64,000 nucleotides of DNA from JACRAR01 sp041674385 (GCA_041674385.1 JBAYVU010000005.1:48333-112332); one strand, 5' to 3'. Positions 46,823-56,701 are shown, numbered from the stretch's first letter. Program-made: numbers and translations. The notes: generated from the sequence alone by a model not told the origin.

Positions 46823-46904
46823 TTGAATTTCCCGAAGGCAGAAAAATATAACAATATTATTGCACTACCCTGGTAAAAGCGACAGGCAAGCATGCACATT
46901 TGGC

Positions 46905-46933
46905 TTGTTGCTTTGGCGGAATCGGACTATGCT
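46905..46933 (+). promoter_or_regulatory. Sigma-70-type promoter for the small-protein pair
   Basis: TTGTTG (46905-46910) is separated by exactly 17 nt from TATGCT (46928-46933). Transcription would start near 46940, inside the first codons of the longest open frame, which favours the ATG at 46964 as the true start. Confidence 0.6.
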
Positions 46934-46963
46934 TTATCAAGGATCGCGACGCAGACTCTGCCA

Positions 46964-47389
46964 ATGGTTGCTGTTTCTTCCACCTTCGGCTCGCAGGCTA
47001 CCCAATATGGCTGGGAGCAGCTTAAGCTGCAACAGGCCAGGCGCAATGCTGATCGGGCCGAACAAACCGCCCAGTCCTTGCAGACGGAGGCGACAGAGGC
47101 GCGCAGGGCTGCGGACAGGGCTGTCGAGAATGCGCGATCCTTGTCCCTCCAGTCGGATCAAGCGCAAACCTACGCGGGAAGGGCACGCCAAGGACTGGCG
47201 GCACTCCAGTCGGCCGGGCAGATGCAGATGCAGCTCGGCCAAGTTGCCGACCAGGTGATCCAGCGGCAGCAAGGCGCATACTCCTCACAATCCGCACAAT
47301 CTGCACAATCCGTTAATCCGGCCCAATCAGCACCGGTGGTCAATACCCAGGGGCAACTGACGGGCACGGTGGTGAACACTAAAGCCTAA
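46964..47389 (+). CDS. Unrecognised small coiled-coil protein with PVVNTQGQ-type C-terminus
   Basis: 141 residues from ATG 46964. The frame is open to an ATG at 46892, but a good promoter lies inside that extension. Residues 15-85 are Ala/Gln/Arg-rich with heptad spacing and near-repeats (RRNADRAEQTAQSL, RRAADRAVENARSL), so a coiled coil is likely. A Ser/Gln-rich stretch (SSQSAQSAQS) leads to the C-terminus PVVNTQGQLTGTVVNTKA. That motif recurs at the end of the next gene. There is no signal peptide or membrane helix. I do not recognise a function. Confidence 0.7.
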   Translation: MVAVSSTFGSQATQYGWEQLKLQQARRNADRAEQTAQSLQTEATEARRAADRAVENARSLSLQSDQAQTYAGRARQGLAALQSAGQMQMQLGQVADQVIQRQQGAYSSQSAQSAQSVNPAQSAPVVNTQGQLTGTVVNTKA

Positions 47390-47408
47390 TCCACAAGAAA
47401 GGACTATG

Positions 47409-47627
47409 ATGGCTATCAACGCGGCAACTTCCACGACCAGCTCAGCGCAGCATTTGCCACAAATGCGCCAGCAGGGCCAAACCCAACAGTCGCAGGTCAC
47501 CAAGTTAACCGACGAAGCGGCCAAGCCAGCGCTGGCGTCCCAGCAGACGAACAAGCCGGAACAGCCCAAGCCTGTGGTGAATACCCAGGGGCAGACGACG
47601 GGCCGGCTCGTCAATATCACGGCCTAA
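47409..47627 (+). CDS. Unrecognised 72-residue protein sharing the PVVNTQGQ C-terminus
   Basis: 72 residues, rich in Gln, Thr and Ser and probably disordered. ATG 47409 is 5 nt after AAAGGA; an adjacent ATG three bases earlier is also open. The C-terminus PVVNTQGQTTGRLVNITA matches the end of the preceding protein (PVVNTQGQLTGTVVNTKA), while the N-terminal halves differ. It lies 19 nt after that gene, so both are probably on one mRNA ending at the hairpin 5 nt downstream. Function unknown. Confidence 0.65.
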   Translation: MAINAATSTTSSAQHLPQMRQQGQTQQSQVTKLTDEAAKPALASQQTNKPEQPKPVVNTQGQTTGRLVNITA

Positions 47628-47631
47628 CCCG

Positions 47632-47657
47632 CCTCATCCACAGATTTGTGGATGAGG
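47632..47657 (+). terminator. Perfect 11-bp hairpin after the small-protein pair
   Basis: CCTCATCCACA (47632-47642) pairs perfectly with TGTGGATGAGG (47647-47657) across GATT. It starts 5 nt after a stop codon. A T-tract is lacking (TCTGCAG follows), so termination may be inefficient or the hairpin may protect the 3' end. Confidence 0.55.
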
Positions 47658-48014
47658 TCTGCAGCCCAGGTGCCGGCTACAGACCGCGGGACTCAATGCG
47701 AGTCGCCCGGCAAAATCTTTTGCGGCTCTGCTGAGGCGCGTGGTGCGCTTGCGGACCATCGCCATCAATAGTCGGTGTCGATTGTCCGCGCAGCTCTTGT
47801 GTTTTGTCGTTAAGCGGAAGGGCTGGGAGGGGCGTGGTGTATAATTATTCCGGAAGCCCCGCTGGTTCGCTGGTTGATGGATTATCCCGAATGCCAGAGT
47901 GACGCCAACACGCAAAGCCAAATTAGGGAATTTCAGCGGATTTTTGGCGGGTTGGCCTGAAAAAAGCCACATATGCCGGCGTTTTTCCCGGAAGGGCCTG
48001 GATGCTGTTCTGAC
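47658..48014. other. Gene-free region downstream of small proteins and of tRNA-Leu(CAG)
   Basis: About 357 nt with no convincing gene. A perfect TATAAT at 47840-47845 has no partner -35 at normal spacing. A minus-strand open frame runs through here but also through the tRNA, so it is rejected. The 3' flank of tRNA-Leu(CAG) ends here. Confidence 0.5.
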
Positions 48015-48102
48015 TTGGTGCCCAGGAAGGGACTCGAACCCCCACAGTGTTGCCACCACTAGGACCTGAACCTAGCGCGTCTACCAATTTCGCCACCTGG
48101 GC
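48015..48102 (-). tRNA. tRNA-Leu(CAG)
   Basis: On the minus strand the acceptor GCCCAGG pairs with CCTGGGC apart from end wobble, followed by A and encoded CCA. The anticodon stem CTAGG/CCTAG encloses TTCAGGT, giving anticodon CAG. A long variable arm (TGGTGGCAACACTG) and T arm GTTCGAGTCC are present. Confidence 0.95.
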
Positions 48103-48118
48103 AGTAGGCAAGGCGCGG

Positions 48119-48146
48119 ATTTTATAGGATTCCCCCGAATTGTCAA
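48119..48146 (-). promoter_or_regulatory. Promoter of tRNA-Leu(CAG), overlapping the rnr start
   Basis: On the minus strand, TTGACA (48146-48141) is a perfect -35 and TAAAAT (48124-48119) a good -10, with a 16-nt spacer and a GC-rich discriminator before the tRNA. The -35 covers the second and third bases of the proposed TTG start codon of rnr on the other strand. Confidence 0.65.
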
Positions 48147-50428
48147 ACAAGCAAAAAATTTCCGCGAAACTCGACAAAGTGCGTCGCGCCGATCCGTTCC
48201 TGGAACGCGAGCGGGAGAAATACGCGCATCCCTTGCCTAGCCGCGAATACATTCTCGAGATGTTTGCCCAGGGTGGCGTGCCGCTCGAGTTCGCGCACAT
48301 TTGCGAACGGCTCGAGGTGCAGCCCGAGGAGATGGAAGTCTTCCAGCGTCGCCTCAGTGCCATGGCGCGCGAAGGCCAATTGATGCAGAACCGCGCCGGT
48401 GCCTGGTTGATACCGGACAAGGCCGACTTGATCCGCGGCCGGATTGAAGGGCATCCGGATGGCTTTGGTTTTCTTGTTCCCGACGAAGGCGACGTCGACA
48501 TTTTTCTGACGCCCAAGGAAATGGAGCAAGTGCTGCACGGCGACCGCGCCATTGCCCGCATCGTCGGCATCGACCGGCGCGGACGCCCCGAGGGCAAGAT
48601 CGTCGAGGTGTTGGGACGCGCCAACACGCGTGTCATTGGCCGTGTCTTCAGCGAGCATGGCGTCCGGTTCGTGGTCGCGGAAAACCGGCGCATCAGTCAG
48701 GACATCCTGCTGGCGCCAGCGTTGAAGGGCAGCAAGCTGCCCAAGGTCAATACGGGCCAGGTGGTGATCGCCGAAATCATCGAACAGCCCAGCAAGCATG
48801 CGCAGCCTATCGGCCGCGTCGTCGAAGTGCTGGGCAACTATGCCGATCCGGGCATGGAGATCGAGATTGCATTGCGCAAGCACGAGCTGCCGTTCGAGTT
48901 CTCAAAGGAAGCGCTGGCCGAGGCCAGGAAGCTGCCCGATAGTGTCAGGAAATCCGACTGGAAAAGCCGCCAGGACATCACCGCATTGCCGCTGGTGACC
49001 ATAGACAGCGAAACGGCGCGCGATTTCGACGATGCGGTTTTCTGCGAACGACAGGGCAAGAATTATCGGCTGGTCGTCGCGATCGCCGATGTTTCGCATT
49101 ACGTGCAAACCGGCGCGGCGCTCGACCAGGATGCCTATGCGCGCGGCAATTCGGTGTATTTCCCGCGTCGCGTGATTCCGATGCTGCCGGAGAAACTCTC
49201 CAACGGTTTGTGCTCGCTCAATCCGCAGGTCGAACGCCTGTGCATGGTCAGCGACATGGAAATTTCCACGAGCGGCGAGATCCTGCAGTACCGCTTCTAT
49301 CCGGCGGTGATGCATTCGAATGCGCGGCTCACCTATAACCAGGTGGCCGCCGCGCTGTACACCAAGAGTCCGGCCGAGCGGGCGCAACTCGGCGCCTTGC
49401 TGCCGCACCTGGAGCATCTCGATGCGCTCTACCGCGTGCTGGCCAAGGCGCGCCAGAAACGCGGCGCGATCGATTTCGAGACGCTCGAGACGCATATGAT
49501 CTTCGATGACAACGGCAAGATCGCACGCATCGAAGCCTATGAGCGCAACGATGCCCACCGGGTGATCGAGGAGTGCATGCTGGCAGCCAACGTCTGCGCC
49601 TCGGATTTTCTCAAGAAGAACGGCCATGCCGCGCTCTACCGGGTACACGAGGGACCGACGCCGGAGCGCCTGCTCAAGTTGCGAGACTTCCTCGGTGGCT
49701 TCGGCTTGCAACTGGGCGGCGGCGCCGAGCCGCGCGCCAAGGATTACGCCCAACTGCTGGAGAGGTTGCAAGGACGTCCCGACAAGCAACTGCTGCAAAC
49801 GGTGATGCTGCGCTCGCTACGCCAGGCGGTGTACAGCCCGGACAACGTCGGCCACTTCGGCCTCGCCTACGAGTCATATACCCACTTTACTTCGCCGATC
49901 CGGCGCTATCCGGACCTGCTGGTGCATCGCGCCATCAAGGCGGTGCTGGCGCACGGCAAGTATCTGCCGGGAGGCAACGTCGAGGGCTGGGAGCAGATCG
50001 GCATGCACTGCTCGATGACGGAGCGGCGCGCCGACGAGGCGACCCGTGACGTCGAGGCTTGGCTCAAGTGCTACTACATGCAGGATCGCATCGGCGAGGA
50101 ATTTGTCGGCAGCATTTCGGCGGTGGTGTCCTTCGGTATTTTCGTGGCCCTCGACGATGTTTTCATCGAGGGTCTGGTGCATGTGTCGGAACTCGGCACC
50201 GATTATTTCCATTTCGACGAAGCCGGCCACGTCATGGTCGGCGAACGCACCGGCAAACGTTTCCGTCTGGCCGACCGGGTGCGCGTGAAGGTCATGCGCG
50301 CCGATCTGGAGACCAACAAGATCGATTTTAAGCTTGTCGATGCGCTGCCGGCTGTTGCCGCTCCGGTAAACAAGCATGAGCCAAAGACCGGCAAGCGCGC
50401 TGACAAGAAAGGGCAGCGGCGTGGCTAG
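48140..50428 (+). CDS. rnr: Ribonuclease R (3'-5' exoribonuclease)
   Basis: 762 residues starting at TTG 48140, the only reasonable start; AGGA lies about 10 nt upstream. Domains in order: N-terminal winged helix (about 30-95), cold-shock-like OB domains (95-250), the RNB catalytic domain (about 270-600) with the metal-binding DSETARDFDDAV near residue 290, an S1 domain (about 650-730; GSISAVVSFGIFVALDD) and a Lys-rich tail. It degrades structured RNA processively and acts in RNA quality control. It overlaps rlmB by 8 nt, the conserved rnr-rlmB pairing. Confidence 0.96.
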   Translation: MSNKQKISAKLDKVRRADPFLEREREKYAHPLPSREYILEMFAQGGVPLEFAHICERLEVQPEEMEVFQRRLSAMAREGQLMQNRAGAWLIPDKADLIRGRIEGHPDGFGFLVPDEGDVDIFLTPKEMEQVLHGDRAIARIVGIDRRGRPEGKIVEVLGRANTRVIGRVFSEHGVRFVVAENRRISQDILLAPALKGSKLPKVNTGQVVIAEIIEQPSKHAQPIGRVVEVLGNYADPGMEIEIALRKHELPFEFSKEALAEARKLPDSVRKSDWKSRQDITALPLVTIDSETARDFDDAVFCERQGKNYRLVVAIADVSHYVQTGAALDQDAYARGNSVYFPRRVIPMLPEKLSNGLCSLNPQVERLCMVSDMEISTSGEILQYRFYPAVMHSNARLTYNQVAAALYTKSPAERAQLGALLPHLEHLDALYRVLAKARQKRGAIDFETLETHMIFDDNGKIARIEAYERNDAHRVIEECMLAANVCASDFLKKNGHAALYRVHEGPTPERLLKLRDFLGGFGLQLGGGAEPRAKDYAQLLERLQGRPDKQLLQTVMLRSLRQAVYSPDNVGHFGLAYESYTHFTSPIRRYPDLLVHRAIKAVLAHGKYLPGGNVEGWEQIGMHCSMTERRADEATRDVEAWLKCYYMQDRIGEEFVGSISAVVSFGIFVALDDVFIEGLVHVSELGTDYFHFDEAGHVMVGERTGKRFRLADRVRVKVMRADLETNKIDFKLVDALPAVAAPVNKHEPKTGKRADKKGQRRG

Positions 50429-51176
50429 CGGCAACGATACGCGCTTCATTTACGGTTTCCATTCCGTCGTCGCCAAGCTGCGCAGCAGTCCCGACGATGT
50501 TTGCGAGATTTTTATCGATCGTTCGCGCCAGGATGCTCGTGCCCGCGACCTGGCGAAGCTGGCCGAGACGCTGGGAGTGCGCCTGATTCCCTCGGATGGC
50601 GCGCGGCTCGACGGCATGTCCGGGGGTGCGGCCAGGCATCAAGGGGTGGTGGCGCGCGTGAATGCGCGTCAGCGTGTGCTCAAGCTCGACGACGTGCTCG
50701 ATACGCTGGCCGAGCCGGCCCTGCTGTTGGTGCTTGACGGTGTGCAGGATCCGCACAATCTCGGCGCCTGTCTGCGCGTCGCCGATGCCGCCGGCGCGCA
50801 TGCGGTGATCGCGCCTAAGGACCGCGCCTGCGGGCTCAATGCCACCGCTATCAAGGTGGCAAGCGGGGCCGCCGAGAGCGTGCCTTACATCACTGTCACC
50901 AATCTCGCACGTACCCTGCGCGAGCTGCGTGAGCGCGATATCACGACCATCGGTGCGGCGGCGGAAGCCGATCAGGATCTTTACGAGGTGGATCAGAGTG
51001 GCCCGCTGGCCTGGGTGCTGGGCGCCGAAGGCGCCGGGCTGCGCCGTCTGACGCGCGAGACCTGCGACCGTTTGGCGCGCATCCCGATGTGCGGCAGCGT
51101 CGACAGCCTCAATGTTTCCGTGGCCGGCGGCATCTGCCTGTTCGAGGCCAGGCGGCAGCGTTCGACAAAGACATAA
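50421..51176 (+). CDS. rlmB: 23S rRNA (guanosine-2251-2'-O)-methyltransferase
   Basis: 251 residues from GTG 50421, overlapping the rnr stop. SpoU/TrmH family: an N-terminal substrate-binding domain (FIYGFHSVVAKL) and a SPOUT knot with its three motifs (LDGVQDPHNLGACLRVADAA, LGAEGAGLRRLT, IPMCGSVDSLNVSVAGGI). It methylates the 2'-OH of G2251 in the ribosomal P-loop. Upstream in-frame ATG at 50376 is inside rnr and less likely. Confidence 0.93.
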   Translation: MASGNDTRFIYGFHSVVAKLRSSPDDVCEIFIDRSRQDARARDLAKLAETLGVRLIPSDGARLDGMSGGAARHQGVVARVNARQRVLKLDDVLDTLAEPALLLVLDGVQDPHNLGACLRVADAAGAHAVIAPKDRACGLNATAIKVASGAAESVPYITVTNLARTLRELRERDITTIGAAAEADQDLYEVDQSGPLAWVLGAEGAGLRRLTRETCDRLARIPMCGSVDSLNVSVAGGICLFEARRQRSTKT

Positions 51177-51222
51177 CTGCTACGTTACGGCGCCGCTCCA
51201 GCATCCGGGCTGTGTCGCCGGG

Positions 51223-52245
51223 CTAAACCCAGCCGCGCAGTTCGAGCCGGTTCTTGAGATAGGCGTAATAGATCGGCGCCATCACCAGTCCGACAATGCC
51301 GAAAATGGCTTCCATCACCAGCATCGCCAGCAGCAGCTCCCAGGTGCGGGCCTTGATGAGGTTGCCGACGATGCGTGCATTGAGGAAATATTCGAGCTTA
51401 TGCACCAGCACCAGGAAAGCCAGCGACAGCAGCGCCAGGTCCGGGGAATGCGACAGGCTCAGCACCACGATCACGGTATTTGATAATAGATTGCCCAGGA
51501 TGGGCAGCAAGCCGACCACGAAGGTGAACACCACCATTGTTTTCGCCAGCGGCAAGTGGATCCCGAATAGGCCCAGGCCGACCACCAAGTACATCCCCGT
51601 CAGCACGGCGTTGACCGCCGCGATCTGTACCTGTGCAAACACGACTTGCCGGAAGGCCGCGGCAAAACCTGCGGCATGGCTGCTGAGCGCTTTTGCCAGC
51701 GAACCGGAGGTGCCGGCTGAGTCGATCTCCCGCAATGCGACCAAGGCGCCGATAGCCATGCCGATCAAGGCATGGGCGAGGGCGCGCAAGGTTTCCTTGC
51801 CGATGTTTTGCAGTTCGCTGGCGTGCTCGCGCAGCCAGGCAGCGGCCCGGGTATGCAGTTCGCTGCTGTCGGCCGGCAGGCTTGCGATGGCCCAATCCGG
51901 CAGCCAGGCACGCGTCGATTCGAGCACGTCTGCCATTTTTTGCATGAGTGCCGGCAGGCTGCCCACGTCGCTATGGACGAAGGCCATGGCAGCAAAGGTC
52001 AATGCTGCGGCGACCGCGATGACAAACAGGGCCAGTCCCGCGACGACGGCGACCCGCGCGCCGTGGCTGGAGAGGTGCCGCTCGAGTCGCGGCGCCAGGC
52101 TGCTCACCAGGGAATGAATCAGCAGGCCGGCCAGCAGTGCAGGAACCAGGTGCAGCACAATCGCCGCAAGCGGTGCGAGCAGCGCAATGGCCAGGGCGCT
52201 GCGGGTGACAACGCGGTCACTGTCTGGAAGGGTTGGGATCGGCAT
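51223..52245 (-). CDS. AI-2E / PerM family transporter-like membrane protein
   Basis: 340 residues with about eight transmembrane helices and a central hydrophilic region (95-170). The C-terminal half has the family features GLGLFGIHLPLAKTMVVF, VGLLPILGNLLSN and IVGNLIKARTWELL. Members export small molecules or ions; the autoinducer role is proven for few, so the substrate is unknown. It converges with rlmB and lies 39 nt upstream of the end of the HNH gene. Confidence 0.85.
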   Translation of the reverse strand: MPIPTLPDSDRVVTRSALAIALLAPLAAIVLHLVPALLAGLLIHSLVSSLAPRLERHLSSHGARVAVVAGLALFVIAVAAALTFAAMAFVHSDVGSLPALMQKMADVLESTRAWLPDWAIASLPADSSELHTRAAAWLREHASELQNIGKETLRALAHALIGMAIGALVALREIDSAGTSGSLAKALSSHAAGFAAAFRQVVFAQVQIAAVNAVLTGMYLVVGLGLFGIHLPLAKTMVVFTFVVGLLPILGNLLSNTVIVVLSLSHSPDLALLSLAFLVLVHKLEYFLNARIVGNLIKARTWELLLAMLVMEAIFGIVGLVMAPIYYAYLKNRLELRGWV

Positions 52246-52284
52246 GTTGCGGATTGTACGGCATGTACGGCAAGTACCAACTAC

Positions 52285-52671
52285 CTATGGCTTGCCCTTC
52301 AACAGGGACTTGAGATCGGCGAAGGGATTGTGGGTGGCTGGGCTCGTGGCGGGCCGCGTGGAAGATCCTCCTCCCGTCGAATCGAGATGGCGCGAGTGTT
52401 CGTTGTCGTGGCAATATACGCACAATAATTCCCAATTGCTGCCATCGGACGGGTTGTTGTCGTGGTTGTGATCGCGGTGGTGGACCGTCAGCTGCTGGAG
52501 GTTGATGCGGGTGAATTCGCGGGCGCAGCGGCCGCAAATCCAGGGGTAGATCTTGAGCGCGCGTTCCCGGTAATCCTGTTCGCGCTTCTCCCGGTTAAGC
52601 CGGGCTTCGGCGACAATCTTGTCGAGCCTGTCCGTCGAAGACTTGCGTTGGCTATCGTTGTTGGGCGGCAT
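52285..52671 (-). CDS. YajD-family HNH nuclease protein
   Basis: 128 residues from ATG 52671 with GAAGGAAC upstream; the frame is open 15 codons further. An HNH/zinc-finger core at about 45-92 has CGRCAREF and CVYCHDNEH Cys pairs around VHHRDHNHDNNP. It resembles E. coli YajD. Activity and substrate are not established for this group. A Ser/Thr-rich tail follows. Divergent from yaeQ, 71 nt apart. Confidence 0.8.
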   Translation of the reverse strand: MPPNNDSQRKSSTDRLDKIVAEARLNREKREQDYRERALKIYPWICGRCAREFTRINLQQLTVHHRDHNHDNNPSDGSNWELLCVYCHDNEHSRHLDSTGGGSSTRPATSPATHNPFADLKSLLKGKP

Positions 52672-52742
52672 CTGCTGTTCCTTCACTGACTCTCTGAAAT
52701 AAAGCCTAACATGCATGCCCTTTAGACTGCAAAGAAAAACCT

Positions 52743-53292
52743 ATGGCGCTCAAAGCAACGATATTCAAGGCCGATCTGCAAATTTCGAACATGGATAAAC
52801 ATTACTACCATGATCATGCGCTGACCGTCGCTCGTCATCCCTCGGAAAACGACGAGCGCATGATGGTGCGTGTTCTGGCCTTTGCGCTGTACGCGCATGA
52901 AGCCTTGGCGTTCGGCAAGGGACTGAGCACCGATGACGAGCCGGATCTTTGGCAGAAGGATCTGACCGGCGCCATCGAACTCTGGATCGATGTCGGTCTG
53001 CCCGATGAGAAGCGCATCCGCAAGGCCTGCGGCCGTGCCGCGCAGGTCGTCGTCCTCAGCTATGGCGGCCGGGGGGCGGAACTATGGTGGGGCCAGGTTG
53101 AAGCGCAATTGGAGCGTTTCAAGAATCTCACGGTGATCAATCTGCCGCAACTTGCCAGCCAGGCTTTGGCGGGACTGGTGAAGCTGAGCCAGCGCACGAT
53201 GCAGTTGCAATGTCTGGTCCAGGAGGGCCATGCCTGGCTGTCGAGCGGGGACGATCGTATCGAGATCGTCCCGGTACTGTTAAAAGCGGCCG

Positions 53293-53306
<14 letters not shown>
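52743..53306 (+). CDS. yaeQ: YaeQ family protein
   Basis: 187 residues, full length for the family. MALKATIFKADLQISNMDKH and YYHDHALTVARHPSENDERM are the family signature, then IELWIDVGLPDEKRIRKAC. The fold is related to PD-(D/E)XK nucleases; cellular role unknown. Its last 14 nt overlap the end of rhlE on the other strand, where a palindrome makes both proteins end in Ser-Gly-Arg. Confidence 0.88.
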
Positions 53307-54687
<1,381 letters not shown>

Positions 54688-55041
54688 AGTGTACTTTCGT
54701 TGTGTTTCGTCAATAAGCCAGCCTGTCCAAGGCGCAGGGGCGCTTGGGCAGGATATGAAATGCAACGCCAACCAACGAAATAGCTAACAGGAATATTGCG
54801 ATATTCCGGCACAAAAGCTTTGCGCCGGGACGGTGCTCAGGAACGGCACCAAAAGGCGGGAGGAGCTTTAGAGCTGCTGCTTACGGTTTGCGAAGCGCGT
54901 TTGCGGTTGCATGTTGCAACGCACAAGACGAATTCTACAGGTTGAAGTGTGCAGATGTCGAGAGAAATATCGACACGGTCACAATTAAAGATGCCGGCCG
55001 GGAAGCGCGAGGGCGCGCTGTCCCGGGGTTGAACCGGAACC
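54688..55041. other. Intergenic region upstream of rhlE
   Basis: 354 nt between the start of rhlE and the end of the membrane coiled-coil gene, both on the minus strand. It holds the rhlE leader with two hairpins (54790-54828). No further gene is evident. Confidence 0.5.
54790..54828 (-). promoter_or_regulatory. Two adjacent hairpins in the rhlE 5' region
   Basis: GGAATAT/ATATTCC (54790-54796 and 54801-54807) forms a perfect 7-bp stem with a TGCG loop. CCGGCACAAA/TTTGCGCCGG (54806-54815 and 54819-54828) forms a 10-position stem with one mismatch. The two share bases 54806-54807 and so could be alternative structures. They lie 103-141 nt upstream of the rhlE start. Confidence 0.45.
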
Positions 55042-55695
55042 TCAGTGCTTGGCCGCCGTCTGGGCCTCCTTGGCAACGTCGCCCGCGGGTGCCGGCTTTG
55101 CCTCGGCTGCCGGCTTCATTTCTGCCGCAGGTTTGGCTTCGCTTGCGGGTGCTGCTACCGACAACAATGCTGCGCAGTCGGGTGCGACATCTATTTTTTT
55201 GGCGCCGCCGAGATTTATCGCGAGGCCGGCGACGCAGTTGGTCTTGTCGATCGCCAGCGCACGGTCCAGCAGCGCGGACGCCGCTTCGTTATTCGTGCCA
55301 TGGGCGATCTGTCCGATCAGGCCGAGGCTGGCGAGCGCTACCGAGCGCGCATCCGCCTTGCTCCCTTTGGCATTTCCGGCAGCTTCCAGGACAACGGTCA
55401 ATTGGGGCTCCACCTTGGCGAGCAGCGTCTTCATCTTGTCTGCTTCGTCCTGCTTTTGCTCCAGCGTTGCCGCCTTGGCGCTTACCACCTTGATGTCATC
55501 CTGCAACTTCTTGAGTGCCAACGCTCCCGTCTGTTCCAAATTGCTCTTGTCTTCCTGTGCCTTGGACAGCAGGGTCTCGAGTTCGCCATTCCTGAGATTC
55601 AGCATCACTGCGGCGCCAACGGCTAGCACCAGCAAAATCGCCAGCCCCAAGCTGACCCAGCGCAGCGCCTTGTCCTGCAAAATATCCATTTTCAT
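55042..55695 (-). CDS. Membrane-anchored coiled-coil protein of unknown function
   Basis: 217 residues. One hydrophobic helix (about 14-34), then a Leu/Lys/Glu-rich coiled coil (36-95), a small folded-looking region (100-170, SVALASLGLIGQIAHG and TNCVAGLAINLGG), and an Ala/Pro/Lys tail with repeats (EAKPAAEMKPAAEAKPA). Topology suggests a single-pass inner-membrane protein with the coiled coil outside the cytoplasm. I do not recognise the family. Confidence 0.75.
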   Translation of the reverse strand: MKMDILQDKALRWVSLGLAILLVLAVGAAVMLNLRNGELETLLSKAQEDKSNLEQTGALALKKLQDDIKVVSAKAATLEQKQDEADKMKTLLAKVEPQLTVVLEAAGNAKGSKADARSVALASLGLIGQIAHGTNNEAASALLDRALAIDKTNCVAGLAINLGGAKKIDVAPDCAALLSVAAPASEAKPAAEMKPAAEAKPAPAGDVAKEAQTAAKH

Positions 55696-55792
55696 GGTTT
55701 ACCTTTCTTCGCTAATTGGCCCAGGTAAAATTGTACCTGTCATTACCTTTGATTTCGAGAGAATCGTCCTGGGGGCGGGTTATTGCAGCGAA

Positions 55793-56665
55793 TCAGCCGG
55801 AGTCTTGTTCGATGAGGAAACTGGCCCCGTCATCCTGCCCCAACACTTGCGCCAGATAAGGCATGACTTCTTTCAGCGTGTCATGCAGCGTCCACGGCGG
55901 GTTGGCGATGAACATGCCGCTGCCGTACATGCCGAAAGCATCGGGTGCGGGTCTGCTCACCGTCAGTCGGACATGCAGCCAATGCCTGCCGGCAAGAGTC
56001 TTCAGCTTTTCCGGCAGGAGGCGCGACTCGTTGCGCTGCACCAGCGACCGCCCCTGCTTCTGCGGCAATTGCGGATACCAGATCGCATACATGCCGGTGG
56101 CGAAACGCTTCATCCCATCCTCCAGCGCTTGCGCGACGGAACGGTAGTCGCGCTTGTCCTCGTAGGAGGGGTCGATCAACACCAGCGCACGGCGCGGCGC
56201 CGGCGGCAGCAGCGCTTGGATGCCGGCGAAGCCGTCGATGGCCTGGATCGTGACGCGCCGGCCGGCGGCGCGGAAATTGTCCTGCAGCAACTGGCTATCC
56301 CGGCTGTGCAATTCGAACAGGCGCAGGCGATCCTGGGGGCGCAGCGTCTGCCAGGCAATCCACGGCGAACCGGGGTATATCCGCAACTTGCCGTCGGGGT
56401 TGAGCGCCCGCGCCAATTCGACATACGCCGCCAGCGGCGCCGGCAAGTCGTCGCGCGACCAGAGGCGTTCGATACCTTTGGCATATTCGGCGAGTTGCGT
56501 CGCGTAGCCCGTGTCCAGCGCATACAGCCCGGCGCCGGCATGGCTGTCGAAATACCAGAAGGGGGCGTCCTTCTGCTCCAGATGGCGGATCAGCTGCACG
56601 AGCAGAAAATGCTTCAGTACATCGGCATGATTGCCGGCATGGAAGGCGTGGCGGTAACTCAGCAT
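55793..56665 (-). CDS. rlmJ: 23S rRNA (adenine-2030-N6)-methyltransferase
   Basis: 290 residues. The N-terminal MLSYRHAFHAGNHADVLKH and FDSHAGAGLY (motif I region) are diagnostic of RlmJ. The catalytic motif IV reads DPSYEDKRDY; the family normally has DPPY, so one proline is replaced by serine. It methylates A2030 of 23S rRNA. It lies 36 nt downstream of the MFS gene on the same strand. Confidence 0.9.
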   Translation of the reverse strand: MLSYRHAFHAGNHADVLKHFLLVQLIRHLEQKDAPFWYFDSHAGAGLYALDTGYATQLAEYAKGIERLWSRDDLPAPLAAYVELARALNPDGKLRIYPGSPWIAWQTLRPQDRLRLFELHSRDSQLLQDNFRAAGRRVTIQAIDGFAGIQALLPPAPRRALVLIDPSYEDKRDYRSVAQALEDGMKRFATGMYAIWYPQLPQKQGRSLVQRNESRLLPEKLKTLAGRHWLHVRLTVSRPAPDAFGMYGSGMFIANPPWTLHDTLKEVMPYLAQVLGQDDGASFLIEQDSG

Positions 56666-56701
56666 GGCGAACGCACGGTCGATTCTGACGGGGTGTGCAG
56701 G

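Noticed and set aside
47840..47845. Perfect TATAAT in the gap after the small proteins, possible small RNA promoter
   Set aside because: No -35 element at 15-19 nt on either strand and no terminator-like hairpin at a sensible distance downstream.
47634..48059. Minus-strand frame of 141 codons downstream of tRNA-Leu(CAG)
   Set aside because: It runs through half of the tRNA gene and begins with the tRNA-derived WGFESLPGHQ-type sequence common in false gene calls.
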